Source: CAYWNA01 sp964459305
GTDB lineage: Bacteria > Planctomycetota > Planctomycetia > Pirellulales > Pirellulaceae
Length of the DNA stretch: 12,860 nucleotides
NCBI GenBank assembly: GCA_964459305.1
Contig: CAYWNA010000332.1
Location: 1 to 12,860 of the forward strand
Direction of reading: 5' to 3'
Below the pieces are notes generated by a model. It saw only the letters and a list, made by a program, of their open reading frames with translations. It had not been told where the DNA came from and did not search any database. Made by a program: the position numbers and the translations under genes. The stretch's first letter is position 1. Every line of letters begins with the position of its first letter. Shown one piece after another: positions 7,152-12,860 of the stretch.

Positions 7152-8630
7152 ATGGTGAAGAGGCTCAATCGACGGATTGCACTTACCCGGTTCCTCTTCA
7201 TGATGAGTGCCTTTGTGATGTCGCTGTCGGCAGAGATGGCCCCGGCAGGCGACCTCGGCGAGGCCGTAGAACTTGCGAGGCAGTATCTTGCCAACACGGA
7301 TTCGCACGAAAGGGCGAGGCTGTCGCGGGAGCTTGCGGAGTATGACAGGGATTGGAAAGACGTGATCATAGCACTTCGCCCTCGGCCGGATCAGTCGGTA
7401 AGGCCAGGCTACTACAAGGAAGAGCATTTCACGCAGCCGCAGTTGCGAAAGAAACACCCGGACGATCTGTTGTACTTCGTCGTTCCCACTGGCTATTGTC
7501 CAGACCGACCGACGGGCCTGGTTGTGTTCATGCACGGGGGTGGAAAAGGCAGCCCTCGAACCGCGCCGGACCGCTACATGAGTGCGGCTGATCCGGAAGC
7601 CCCGCCGACCAGCTCACGACTGGGCGATCTCTTCGAGGCGGCCGGCATGATCGGCGTCGGCCCTTCGGCGCCATGGAACGAGAACGACCACCAACGCTGG
7701 TGTCTGCCGGAAGCGGATGACTACCTCGCTGATGTCATCGAGGAGTGTAAGACACGCTTCAACGTTGACCCGGATCGGGTTTTCCTTTTTGGGCACTCGA
7801 TGGGCGGCTTCGGGGCCTATCACCAAGTGCAACGCCAACCCGACCGGTTCGCGGCCGTCATCGGCAGTGCCGGCGCGTGGGGTCTGGCACATTGGCCGGT
7901 CATCCGTGGGACGACGTTTTGCATCGTACATGGCGTCACGGACGCGACCCACGGCGTCCGCGACCGGAGCACCGACATCGCCTATGCCCGTTGGGCGGAC
8001 GAGTTGCTTTCCGAAAAAGGCATCGCGCACGTCTTCAAGGAGCACCCACACGGGCATCCGATCGGGTACGGGAAACCACACATTCGGGAGTTCTTCGAGG
8101 CCAGTCGCGATCTCAGACGGGATCCGTTCTCTCCGCACGTCGTGCTCGCTTCGCCAGTCGGCTGGGTAACCGCGGACTGCCTTCCCGTGCGTCACAATCG
8201 ATGGATAACCCTCGATGCAACAAGGGAGGGCCAGTTGGAATACGATACCCTGCGAGGAAACGGCAAGAGCGGCAGCAAGGACTGTCCGATCGAGGAATGG
8301 AATCAGTGGGAGTTAAGACACAAGTCCGTCAAACGCAACGGCGCCTCGATTGAAGCGATCAATCGGGGGGGAAACTGGCTGGAGGTTACGACCACGAACG
8401 TGTCCCGGTTCACCCTCTGGCTTCACCCGGAAATGGTCGATTTCAGCAAGCCGATCCGAGTTGCACTCAACGGTAAGTCATGTTTCGACCGTCGGATCTC
8501 ACCGTCGCTGGTGACGTTGCTGGAGTCCTTCGAGCGGCGAGGAGACTGGGGACTCGTCTACCCGGCCAAAATCACGCTGGACAGTGCAAGAGAGGATGAG
8601 AGTATTCAAGCCGCAAAGATCGAGCCATAA
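7152..8630 (+). CDS. Secreted alpha/beta-hydrolase (PHB-depolymerase/esterase-like)
   Basis: ATG 7152 gives 492 residues with a basic N-terminus and hydrophobic segment (LTRFLFMMSAFVMSLSA), a probable Sec signal. A TTG at 7137 would add five residues. No strong Shine-Dalgarno precedes either. The catalytic domain spans about 105-330. It has oxyanion HGGG (128-131), nucleophile elbow GHSMGG with Ser216, an acidic residue in HGVTDATHGVRD (Asp264 or Asp271), and a histidine in EHPHGHPIG (His300 or His302). The remaining 160 residues form a C-terminal region that is probably beta-rich and of unknown role. Enzymes of this shape cleave ester bonds of polyesters, feruloyl or acetyl groups on glycans. 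In this neighbourhood a deacetylase or esterase of the glycan substrate is a reasonable guess only. Confidence 0.85.
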   Translation: MVKRLNRRIALTRFLFMMSAFVMSLSAEMAPAGDLGEAVELARQYLANTDSHERARLSRELAEYDRDWKDVIIALRPRPDQSVRPGYYKEEHFTQPQLRKKHPDDLLYFVVPTGYCPDRPTGLVVFMHGGGKGSPRTAPDRYMSAADPEAPPTSSRLGDLFEAAGMIGVGPSAPWNENDHQRWCLPEADDYLADVIEECKTRFNVDPDRVFLFGHSMGGFGAYHQVQRQPDRFAAVIGSAGAWGLAHWPVIRGTTFCIVHGVTDATHGVRDRSTDIAYARWADELLSEKGIAHVFKEHPHGHPIGYGKPHIREFFEASRDLRRDPFSPHVVLASPVGWVTADCLPVRHNRWITLDATREGQLEYDTLRGNGKSGSKDCPIEEWNQWELRHKSVKRNGASIEAINRGGNWLEVTTTNVSRFTLWLHPEMVDFSKPIRVALNGKSCFDRRISPSLVTLLESFERRGDWGLVYPAKITLDSAREDESIQAAKIEP

Positions 8631-8732
8631 TGGCACACGGAAGTTCTCAAAGATACTCTCGCTCTCCCCGGCATCGATCCAGGCCATGCCGAAACAAACA
8701 GAGACTCCGAAGGCAATGGGCCCGTAGCGACC

Positions 8733-8798
8733 TAAGGAGAGGCAGCAATGCGAAACAGGAGTATGGCATCGCATGAGCTTTCCACAATCATTGCGTGA
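8733..8798 (+). promoter_or_regulatory. Shine-Dalgarno plus 16-codon leader frame overlapping the next gene
   Basis: TAAGGAGAGG (8733-8742) is the strongest ribosome-binding site of this intergenic stretch. It precedes ATG 8748, which opens a 16-codon frame ending at TGA 8796-8798. That frame overlaps the start of the ceramidase-like gene (ATG 8773) in a different frame. The downstream gene has only AGGAG (8757-8761), inside the leader, 11 bases before its ATG. This could be a leader peptide giving translational coupling, or simply a start-site shift. Confidence 0.35.
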
Positions 8799-10182
8799 AC
8801 ACTGCCGTTCCGCATTGGGTACAAAGGCCGTAGCAGCGGTCATTTGCACTCTGTTCGTCGCAGAACTTGCTAATGCGGGTGAGTATCGCGCGGCAACGTT
8901 CGAAGCCGACATCACCATACCGATTGGACACGCCTGCATGGGTGGTTGTATCGCTCCGGCAAAGGAGATCGTCGATCCGTTGTTCGCCAAAGGATGCGTG
9001 CTTCTGGGAGCCGAGTTGCCCGTCGTGGTGATCGCCCTGGACTGGTGCCGGTGCAGCAACGATTCCTACGACCGCTGGCGCGACGTCTTGGCCGACGCAG
9101 CCGGCACGACCCGGCAGCGGGTCATGCTGTCCACCGTGCACCAGCACGGCGCCCCCACCTGCGACTTAACCGCGCAGAAGCTACTCGATCGGTATGGGTT
9201 GACCGGATACAACTGTGATCCGGAGTTTCACGAGCGGGCCGTTCAACGGACAGCCGCCGCGTTGCGAGAGGCACTGACGACGACTCGCCGGATCACGCAC
9301 TTTGGCACCGGACAAGCCAAGGTGGACCGTATCGCCTCGAACCGCCGCGTGGTGAGCCCAAAGGATGAGATCAGTTGGCAACGTGGCAGTTCCAGCGGAA
9401 ACATCTACGACGCCCCCGAGGGTGAGATCGATCCGTGGCTGAAGACCATCAGTCTTTGGGACGGCGATCACCCGGTCGTTGCCTGGAGTTGCTACGCCGT
9501 ACATCCCATGAGCTATTACGGGCGGGGCGGCGTTTCGGCCGATTTTCCGGGAATGGCCCGGGCCCGGCGGCAAAAGGACGACCCCAGCGTTTTTCAGATC
9601 TACTTCACCGGCTGTGCAGGCGACACGACCGCGGGGAAATACAACACGGGCGATCCGGCAAACCGGCCGGTGCTTGCCGATCGGCTATATCGGGGAATGC
9701 GGGCGGCATGGGAGGCGACTGAGCGGCAGCCGCTGGAAAAGGCCAAGTTTCGCGCGGCCGAAATGTCCCTGCCGGCCAGGCAGGACAGCAGCTTCACAAT
9801 CGAGGCCCTGCAAAAGACGCTGGCCGATCCCAAAGCCGGACGATGTTCACGGATCATGGCGGCGTTGACGTTGAGTTGGCAACGTCGGGTGGACTCCGGC
9901 CAGCCGGTCGACGTGCCTTGCCTCGATTTGGCGGATGGAGCGGCCCAGTTCACGGTCATGCCGGCCGAGAGCTTCGTCGCGTATCAGCTCACTGCCCAGC
10001 GGCTAAGGCCCGACTCGTTTGTGGTTGTGGCCGGATATGGCGAGGGTGGCGTCGGGTGTGTCCCCACCGACAAGTCCTGGAAGGAGGGCTATGACAGCAA
10101 CTACTGCTGGGTGCCGTCGATGATCGAAAAGCTCGTCAGCCGGGCAATGGCCCAGGCGCTCGGGGCAGACCTCCCGGAGTGA
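8773..10182 (+). CDS. Secreted neutral/alkaline ceramidase-like hydrolase
   Basis: The protein has 469 residues with a Sec signal (TKAVAAVICTLFVAELANA, cleavage near residue 35). Family features of the neutral ceramidase N-terminal domain are visible: ADITIPIG near the mature start (45-52), metal-binding HQH in STVHQHGAP (120-128), YAVHP (241-245) and ADFPG (256-260). TGCAGD (279-284) corresponds to the NGDVSP region. Near the C-terminus GYGEGGVGCVPT resembles the conserved segment before the domain end. The ceramidase C-terminal immunoglobulin-like domain seems absent, as in many environmental homologues. Classical members hydrolyse the amide bond of ceramide using zinc. The HTHSGP-type motif here is HQHGAP, so substrate choice may differ. 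It follows the esterase by 142 bases and converges on the minus-strand BNR gene. Confidence 0.85.
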   Translation: MSFPQSLREHCRSALGTKAVAAVICTLFVAELANAGEYRAATFEADITIPIGHACMGGCIAPAKEIVDPLFAKGCVLLGAELPVVVIALDWCRCSNDSYDRWRDVLADAAGTTRQRVMLSTVHQHGAPTCDLTAQKLLDRYGLTGYNCDPEFHERAVQRTAAALREALTTTRRITHFGTGQAKVDRIASNRRVVSPKDEISWQRGSSSGNIYDAPEGEIDPWLKTISLWDGDHPVVAWSCYAVHPMSYYGRGGVSADFPGMARARRQKDDPSVFQIYFTGCAGDTTAGKYNTGDPANRPVLADRLYRGMRAAWEATERQPLEKAKFRAAEMSLPARQDSSFTIEALQKTLADPKAGRCSRIMAALTLSWQRRVDSGQPVDVPCLDLADGAAQFTVMPAESFVAYQLTAQRLRPDSFVVVAGYGEGGVGCVPTDKSWKEGYDSNYCWVPSMIEKLVSRAMAQALGADLPE

Positions 10183-10201
10183 TGGCCGGGTGGGTCTCAC
10201 C

Positions 10202-10310
10202 ATGTCGCAATCGATTCGATGTGATAGCGACCGCACCAGTAGCCTCGGAGGAGTGGTTTTCCACGTCCTGAATCGTGGCGTGAGGCTATCGGCGCTGCAG
10301 CGGCGACTGC
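10202..10310 (+). pseudogene. Diverged RAYT 5' fragment
   Basis: From ATG 10202 the frame reads about 14 non-conserved residues, then SLGGVVFHVLNRGVRLSALQ. This corresponds to GGGIVYHVLNRAVGRMKLLE of the fragments at 102 and 12345 and is typical of RAYT N-termini. Recognisable homology stops at about 10300. The open frame then runs into the antisense of the BNR gene to 10420. It belongs to a different, more diverged RAYT lineage than the repeat copies, and it has no palindrome like theirs. It starts 20 bases after the ceramidase-like stop and fills the junction between the two convergent genes. I saw no clear terminator hairpin here. Confidence 0.65.
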
Positions 10311-11960
10311 CTAGCGATTGGCCGTTGCTGCTGCCGGACCCGCAGGTTCGTCGCTCGGCATCAGCACGAGGGTGCCGGTCCAGTTCCCTTGCGGAACGAT
10401 CGCCCGCTCGCCGGACTTGAGGCTGCGCCTGTAGATGACCATGCGTGTGTGGGTCCGGTCGGTATAGCGGAAGGTCTGTCCTTCGACGGGCGACCAGTTG
10501 AGCATTTCGTAGGCCGACGTCCCGGCACCGGTCGCCGCGTACACGACGCAATCGCGTTTCGCTTGGACGGTGATACGGGCCGTGACGCCTCCGCTGGTTT
10601 GCGTAAACGCCCAGCCCTGAAATCGCTCGGACACGTCCTCCCAAACGTACGTCCGGTTGCCGTAGGCCCTCTTGCCCTCGGCGAGAACGGCACGCGTAAA
10701 GCCGTATCCGGCCACGGTGAAGTCGGGTGTCTCGAAAGTGATTGGGGCGAGATCCCGGATCGGTACCGAGTCCTCCATGGTCAGCTTGCGGAAGTTCCGG
10801 ATGCGATGAAAGGTGATGAAGTTGGCATCGTGTTGGTTGTGGGCGCCGCCGAGGCCGTCGTCGCAGGCGGTGCGCGAGACCGCAATGAGATCGTCGCCCT
10901 CGAACAGCCAGTCGACGTACTGAAAACCATGCTTGGCGAGGTCGGGATGGTAGATCACGATCGCATGGACCGTCCAGTCGCGCAAGTCGGTGGAGCTGAT
11001 CAGCGCCAGCGTGTTTCGCGTACGTTCCGGATTGCCGCCGCGGTCCCATTCGGGGATGTGGTTTGAAAGCGACCAGTAACATTTTGTTTCGGGATCGTGG
11101 CGGATGGTGAATTTCTTGCAGCCGCCGGGAAACTCGATGAACCCAGCGTCGGGATCGAAAGTAGCGATCTTGCCGTCGGCTGCCACGCGGACCATAGCCG
11201 CCTTGCCGCCTCCACGGAGATAGTGAACTCGAAGAATGTTGACGATCTGGCCATCGGGCGCGACCACGGCGTTGCCTTCGAGCCATCCGCCAAAATCGCC
11301 ATCAAGCCAGGCCGGGTCACGGCCGAGTCGCGTGCTGAACGTCCAGCTCTCCGCCGCGAGCAGATCGGCGTCGGCCGGAGCAGACGTCATGAAAGCACGA
11401 AACGAGGTTCCCCAACCACGGGTCCCCGCCGTGTCTTCCATGGCTCGCCAGATGCGTCCGTTGTGCTCGATTACCGGAACCGGCGCACAATGGTATCCGC
11501 CGTTGGCCAACAGCAGGCCGGTCGTCTGATCGACCGGTTCGGTCCATGTCCGGCCGCCGTCGGTTGACTTGCGGATGACGACCTGGCCCTTGGTTCCGCC
11601 GACTCCTAGCAGGTAGGCGCCGTCGCGATGCACGAAGACACTCGCCCAGCCGAGTCGTGGAACGTCGGTGACGAAGGACCAGGTCTTGCCGCGGTCGGTT
11701 GATCGGAAGAGACGAGTGATCGGGCCATCGGTCTTGGGAGCTCCAGGGCCGAACAGATCGCATTTGACGAGGTAGTCGCCGCCGGGCAGGATGGCGATTC
11801 CGGGCGAGCCGAGGTAGATCTTGCTCGACGCGGGCGAGTGGGTAACGACCACTCCCGGCACCCGGCCGAAATCGGGTTCGGCCCCGGCGGCCGCTCGCGC
11901 CAGCAGGAGCAAGACGGCGATCTCCACAAGTCTTCCTACACTTTCCACACCGGACGACAT
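10311..11960 (-). CDS. Secreted BNR/sialidase-like beta-propeller protein, second paralogue
   Basis: The start at 11960 gives 549 residues, the same length as the paralogue at 2933-4582. A Sec signal is present (LVEIAVLLLLARAAAGA, cleavage near residue 27). An upstream ATG at 11969 abuts the Shine-Dalgarno, and the open frame reaches 12050, but these are less likely starts. Asp boxes are STDRGKTW (87-94) and STDGGRTW (132-139). Shared blocks are HCAPVPVI, RAMEDT, GGWLEGNAV, PGGCKKFTIR, KHGFQY and SRTACDDGLGGAHN, plus a C-terminal beta-rich domain ending WTGTLVLMP. As in its paralogue, the GH33 Y/FRIP arginine site reads GSPGIAILPGG. The gene faces the operon, so it is transcribed separately. 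It may act on a related bond of the same substrate. The name exo-alpha-sialidase would be a family label, not a demonstrated activity. Confidence 0.88.
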   Translation of the reverse strand: MSSGVESVGRLVEIAVLLLLARAAAGAEPDFGRVPGVVVTHSPASSKIYLGSPGIAILPGGDYLVKCDLFGPGAPKTDGPITRLFRSTDRGKTWSFVTDVPRLGWASVFVHRDGAYLLGVGGTKGQVVIRKSTDGGRTWTEPVDQTTGLLLANGGYHCAPVPVIEHNGRIWRAMEDTAGTRGWGTSFRAFMTSAPADADLLAAESWTFSTRLGRDPAWLDGDFGGWLEGNAVVAPDGQIVNILRVHYLRGGGKAAMVRVAADGKIATFDPDAGFIEFPGGCKKFTIRHDPETKCYWSLSNHIPEWDRGGNPERTRNTLALISSTDLRDWTVHAIVIYHPDLAKHGFQYVDWLFEGDDLIAVSRTACDDGLGGAHNQHDANFITFHRIRNFRKLTMEDSVPIRDLAPITFETPDFTVAGYGFTRAVLAEGKRAYGNRTYVWEDVSERFQGWAFTQTSGGVTARITVQAKRDCVVYAATGAGTSAYEMLNWSPVEGQTFRYTDRTHTRMVIYRRSLKSGERAIVPQGNWTGTLVLMPSDEPAGPAAATANR

Positions 11961-11969
11961 CGACGGCAT

Positions 11970-11977
11970 CTCCTTTT
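11970..11977 (-). promoter_or_regulatory. Ribosome-binding site deciding the start of the second BNR gene
   Basis: Read on the minus strand, AAAAGGAG lies directly against ATG 11969 and nine bases before ATG 11960. Spacing favours 11960 as the start. Confidence 0.65.
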
Positions 11978-12245
11978 CGTTCGTAAGGGACTTGATCCCG
12001 GAGCCCTCCGCGAGCCCGTGTGCGTTCACGGATTCTGCGGAACAAGCCATTGTAGGCAGCTCAATCGCGGACTACAAAGGGGACTCGAACGAACAGGAGG
12101 ATCGACCGTGCGTGAAACTGGCAACATCGCAATTCCGACGATGGCGGGTTGGTTGCTATGCGCACTCGCTGCTGTCGCCAGAGGTGAAGAGCCTCTTGTC
12201 ATTAGCGGCGCCCGACGACACTCGCCGCCGCGCCATTCACGTAGG

Positions 12246-12286
12246 CGCCAAACTACCGCCTCTGCGGTAGAACCCGGTCTTTGGCG
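12246..12286. other. Nested inverted-repeat hairpin
   Basis: An inner perfect stem CTACCGC (12253-12259) / GCGGTAG (12264-12270) has a CTCT loop. It is enclosed by an outer stem CGCCAAA (12246-12252) / TTTGGCG (12280-12286), with nine unpaired bases on one side. It lies 16 bases upstream of repeat copy 2. No U-tract follows, so a simple intrinsic terminator is unlikely. A REP-like or recombination-related structure is possible. Confidence 0.55.
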
Positions 12287-12302
12287 GAGAAGGGGGCGAG
12301 GG

Positions 12303-12322
12303 GTCGTTTATCGACAAACGAC
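12303..12322. repeat. REP-like palindrome, copy 2
   Basis: The palindrome is identical to that at 60-79: GTCGTTT (12303-12309) and AAACGAC (12316-12322) flank a centre containing TCGA. It lies 22 bases upstream of the RAYT-like ATG. Confidence 0.7.
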
Positions 12323-12459
12323 GGAAATTGAGTAGAGTGGTCCCATGCCGCGAGGTCTGCGAGAATGTAGCGGAGGGATCGTCTATCACGTGCTCAACCG
12401 TGCGGTTGGGCGGATGAAGCTCCTCGAGAAGAAACGCGACTTCCTTGCATTCGAAAATG
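12303..12459 (+). repeat. 157-bp direct repeat, copy 2 (palindrome plus RAYT 5' end)
   Basis: This is the second copy of the unit at 60-216, in the same orientation. It starts at the same palindrome base and ends at the same GAAAATG. The 5' untranslated part, including the palindrome, is identical for the first 46 bases. All differences fall at or after codon 3 of the RAYT-like frame. The sequence before and after is unrelated to that around copy 1. Confidence 0.92.
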
Positions 12460-12476
12460 GTTCTCGTTCACGGTGA
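12345..12476 (+). pseudogene. RAYT 5' fragment, second copy
   Basis: The frame from ATG 12345 encodes 43 residues: MPRGLRECSGGIVYHVLNRA, then VGRMKLLEKKRDFLAFEN, then five unrelated residues to TGA 12474-12476. It is homologous to the fragment at 102-260 and truncated at the same codon. The HUH motif and tyrosine of the transposase are missing. It lies 12 bases upstream of the membrane iron-sulfur gene. Confidence 0.82.
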
Positions 12477-12488
12477 CGCTCTGCGCAC

Positions 12489-12860
12489 ATGAACCTATTG
12501 AGATTCAAGCCGTTGCGAGCCCTTGTTGGCTGGAGGTACTTCCCTCTCGCTCCACAGGTTGCCATGCTGCTTGTCTTCTGTGCCATCGTTGCCGGAGGTA
12601 TGGCCGTCGGCCGCCACCCGCGGATTGCCGCGTATCTGAGCAGGACGAACCTTGCCAACCAGATGGTGTGGAACTACTGGTGGCCCGGCGTGATCGTTCT
12701 TTCGGTGATACTGGGGCGGGTCTGGTGCGCCGTCTGCCCGGTGGAGCTTGTCTCGTCGCTGGCGAGCAACATCGGCCTGAAAGCGAAGGTACCGAGGATC
12801 ATCAAGAGCGGCTGGGTGATCACGGTGCTCTATGCGTTCATTCTCTTCGTGGCCATGCAG
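12489..12860 (+). CDS. Membrane 4Fe-4S-type (NapH/CcoG-like) protein, 5' part
   Basis: The frame opens at ATG 12489 and is still open after 124 codons at the window edge, so the gene is partial. Hydrophobic segments lie at residues about 19-40, 62-77 and 108-123. Between them GRVWCAVCPVE (76-86) has the CxxCP motif. This is seen after a membrane helix in NapH/FixG/CcoG-like polyferredoxin proteins, which pass electrons at the membrane. Further cysteine clusters expected downstream lie outside the window, so the call rests on one motif and the helix pattern. There is no strong Shine-Dalgarno before the ATG. It appears unrelated in function to the hydrolase cluster and may be resident chromosome beyond the repeat. 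Confidence 0.6.
   Translation, partial: MNLLRFKPLRALVGWRYFPLAPQVAMLLVFCAIVAGGMAVGRHPRIAAYLSRTNLANQMVWNYWWPGVIVLSVILGRVWCAVCPVELVSSLASNIGLKAKVPRIIKSGWVITVLYAFILFVAMQ

Larger units (their letters stand above)
12108..12335 (+). pseudogene. 5' remnant of a secreted-protein gene, cut by the repeat
   Basis: A strong AGGAGG (12095-12100) sits seven bases before GTG 12108. The frame starts with a signal-peptide-like stretch (IPTMAGWLLCALAAVARGEE) and a likely cleavage near ARG/EE. After about 33 residues the sequence becomes arginine- and proline-rich low-quality coding and passes through a hairpin. It enters the 157-bp repeat and stops at TAG 12333-12335. It looks like the beginning of a real exported protein whose body was lost. 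An ATG at 12141 is a second start option. The lost product cannot be identified. Confidence 0.45.

Noticed and set aside
10183..10205. Possible terminator between the convergent genes (GGTG / CACC)
   Set aside because: The stem is only four bases with no U-tract, too weak to call.
10003..11286. Minus-strand open frame of 427 codons overlapping the second BNR gene
   Set aside because: It is a different frame of the same strand as the BNR gene. Its Arg-rich translation shows no motif, while the BNR frame keeps Asp boxes and paralogue identity.
12041..12080. Promoter for the second BNR gene with TACAAT as -10 (minus strand)
   Set aside because: The -35 candidate matches poorly and planctomycete promoters are too poorly defined by eye to support it.
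11821..12270. Plus-strand open frames over the 5' end of the minus-strand BNR gene
   Set aside because: The part before 12050 is antisense to a gene with a signal peptide and conserved motifs. Only the part from 12108 has its own ribosome-binding site and is reported separately.
60..12459. Compound transposon or composite insertion
   Set aside because: The flanking units are truncated and lack transposase catalytic motifs. No target-site duplication was evident, so a composite transposon is not supported.

Overview
The window looks like the chromosome of a GC-rich Planctomycetota-type bacterium, possibly of the Pirellulales. This is inferred from protein style: secreted BNR/sialidase-like paralogues, a Tat-dependent calcineurin-like phosphoesterase, a ceramidase-like hydrolase, a Gfo/Idh/MocA oxidoreductase, a sodium:solute symporter, and broken REP-associated tyrosine transposase (RAYT) pieces. 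No rRNA, tRNA or CRISPR was seen.

Layout. Bases 1-260 hold a 157-bp repeat copy (60-216): a short palindrome followed by the 5' end of a RAYT gene. From 251 to 10182 there is a plus-strand block: SSF symporter (251-1819), Gfo/Idh/MocA oxidoreductase (1847-2899), secreted BNR/sialidase-like protein (2933-4582), Tat-exported metallophosphoesterase (4640-6055), a decayed Tat-signal BNR protein lacking its middle (6088-6850), a debris stretch with a PilT-like ATPase fragment (about 7012-7137), a secreted alpha/beta-hydrolase (7152-8630) and a secreted neutral-ceramidase-like protein (8773-10182). A diverged RAYT 5' fragment follows (10202-10310). A second intact BNR/sialidase-like paralogue lies on the minus strand (10311-11960). 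Then come the 5' remnant of another secreted-protein gene (12108-12335), a nested hairpin (12246-12286), the second 157-bp repeat copy (12303-12459), and the start of a membrane 4Fe-4S protein that runs off the end (12489-12860).

How the genes may work together. The first five reading frames of the plus block are closely spaced (27 to 57 bp apart) and same-strand, as expected of an operon. Secreted hydrolases (two BNR proteins, an esterase, a ceramidase-like amidase and a phosphoesterase) would release a product outside the cytoplasm, the symporter would import it, and the oxidoreductase would oxidise or epimerise it. The family combination could suit a sialylated or otherwise modified glycan or glycolipid. 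However, the BNR proteins lack the usual N-terminal arginine motif of GH33 sialidases, so the true substrate is open.

The least ordinary feature is the architecture. Three truncated RAYT 5' ends, all in the same orientation, sit at the junctions between gene blocks. Two of them are about 92% identical, stop at the same base, and bracket about 12.1 kb.
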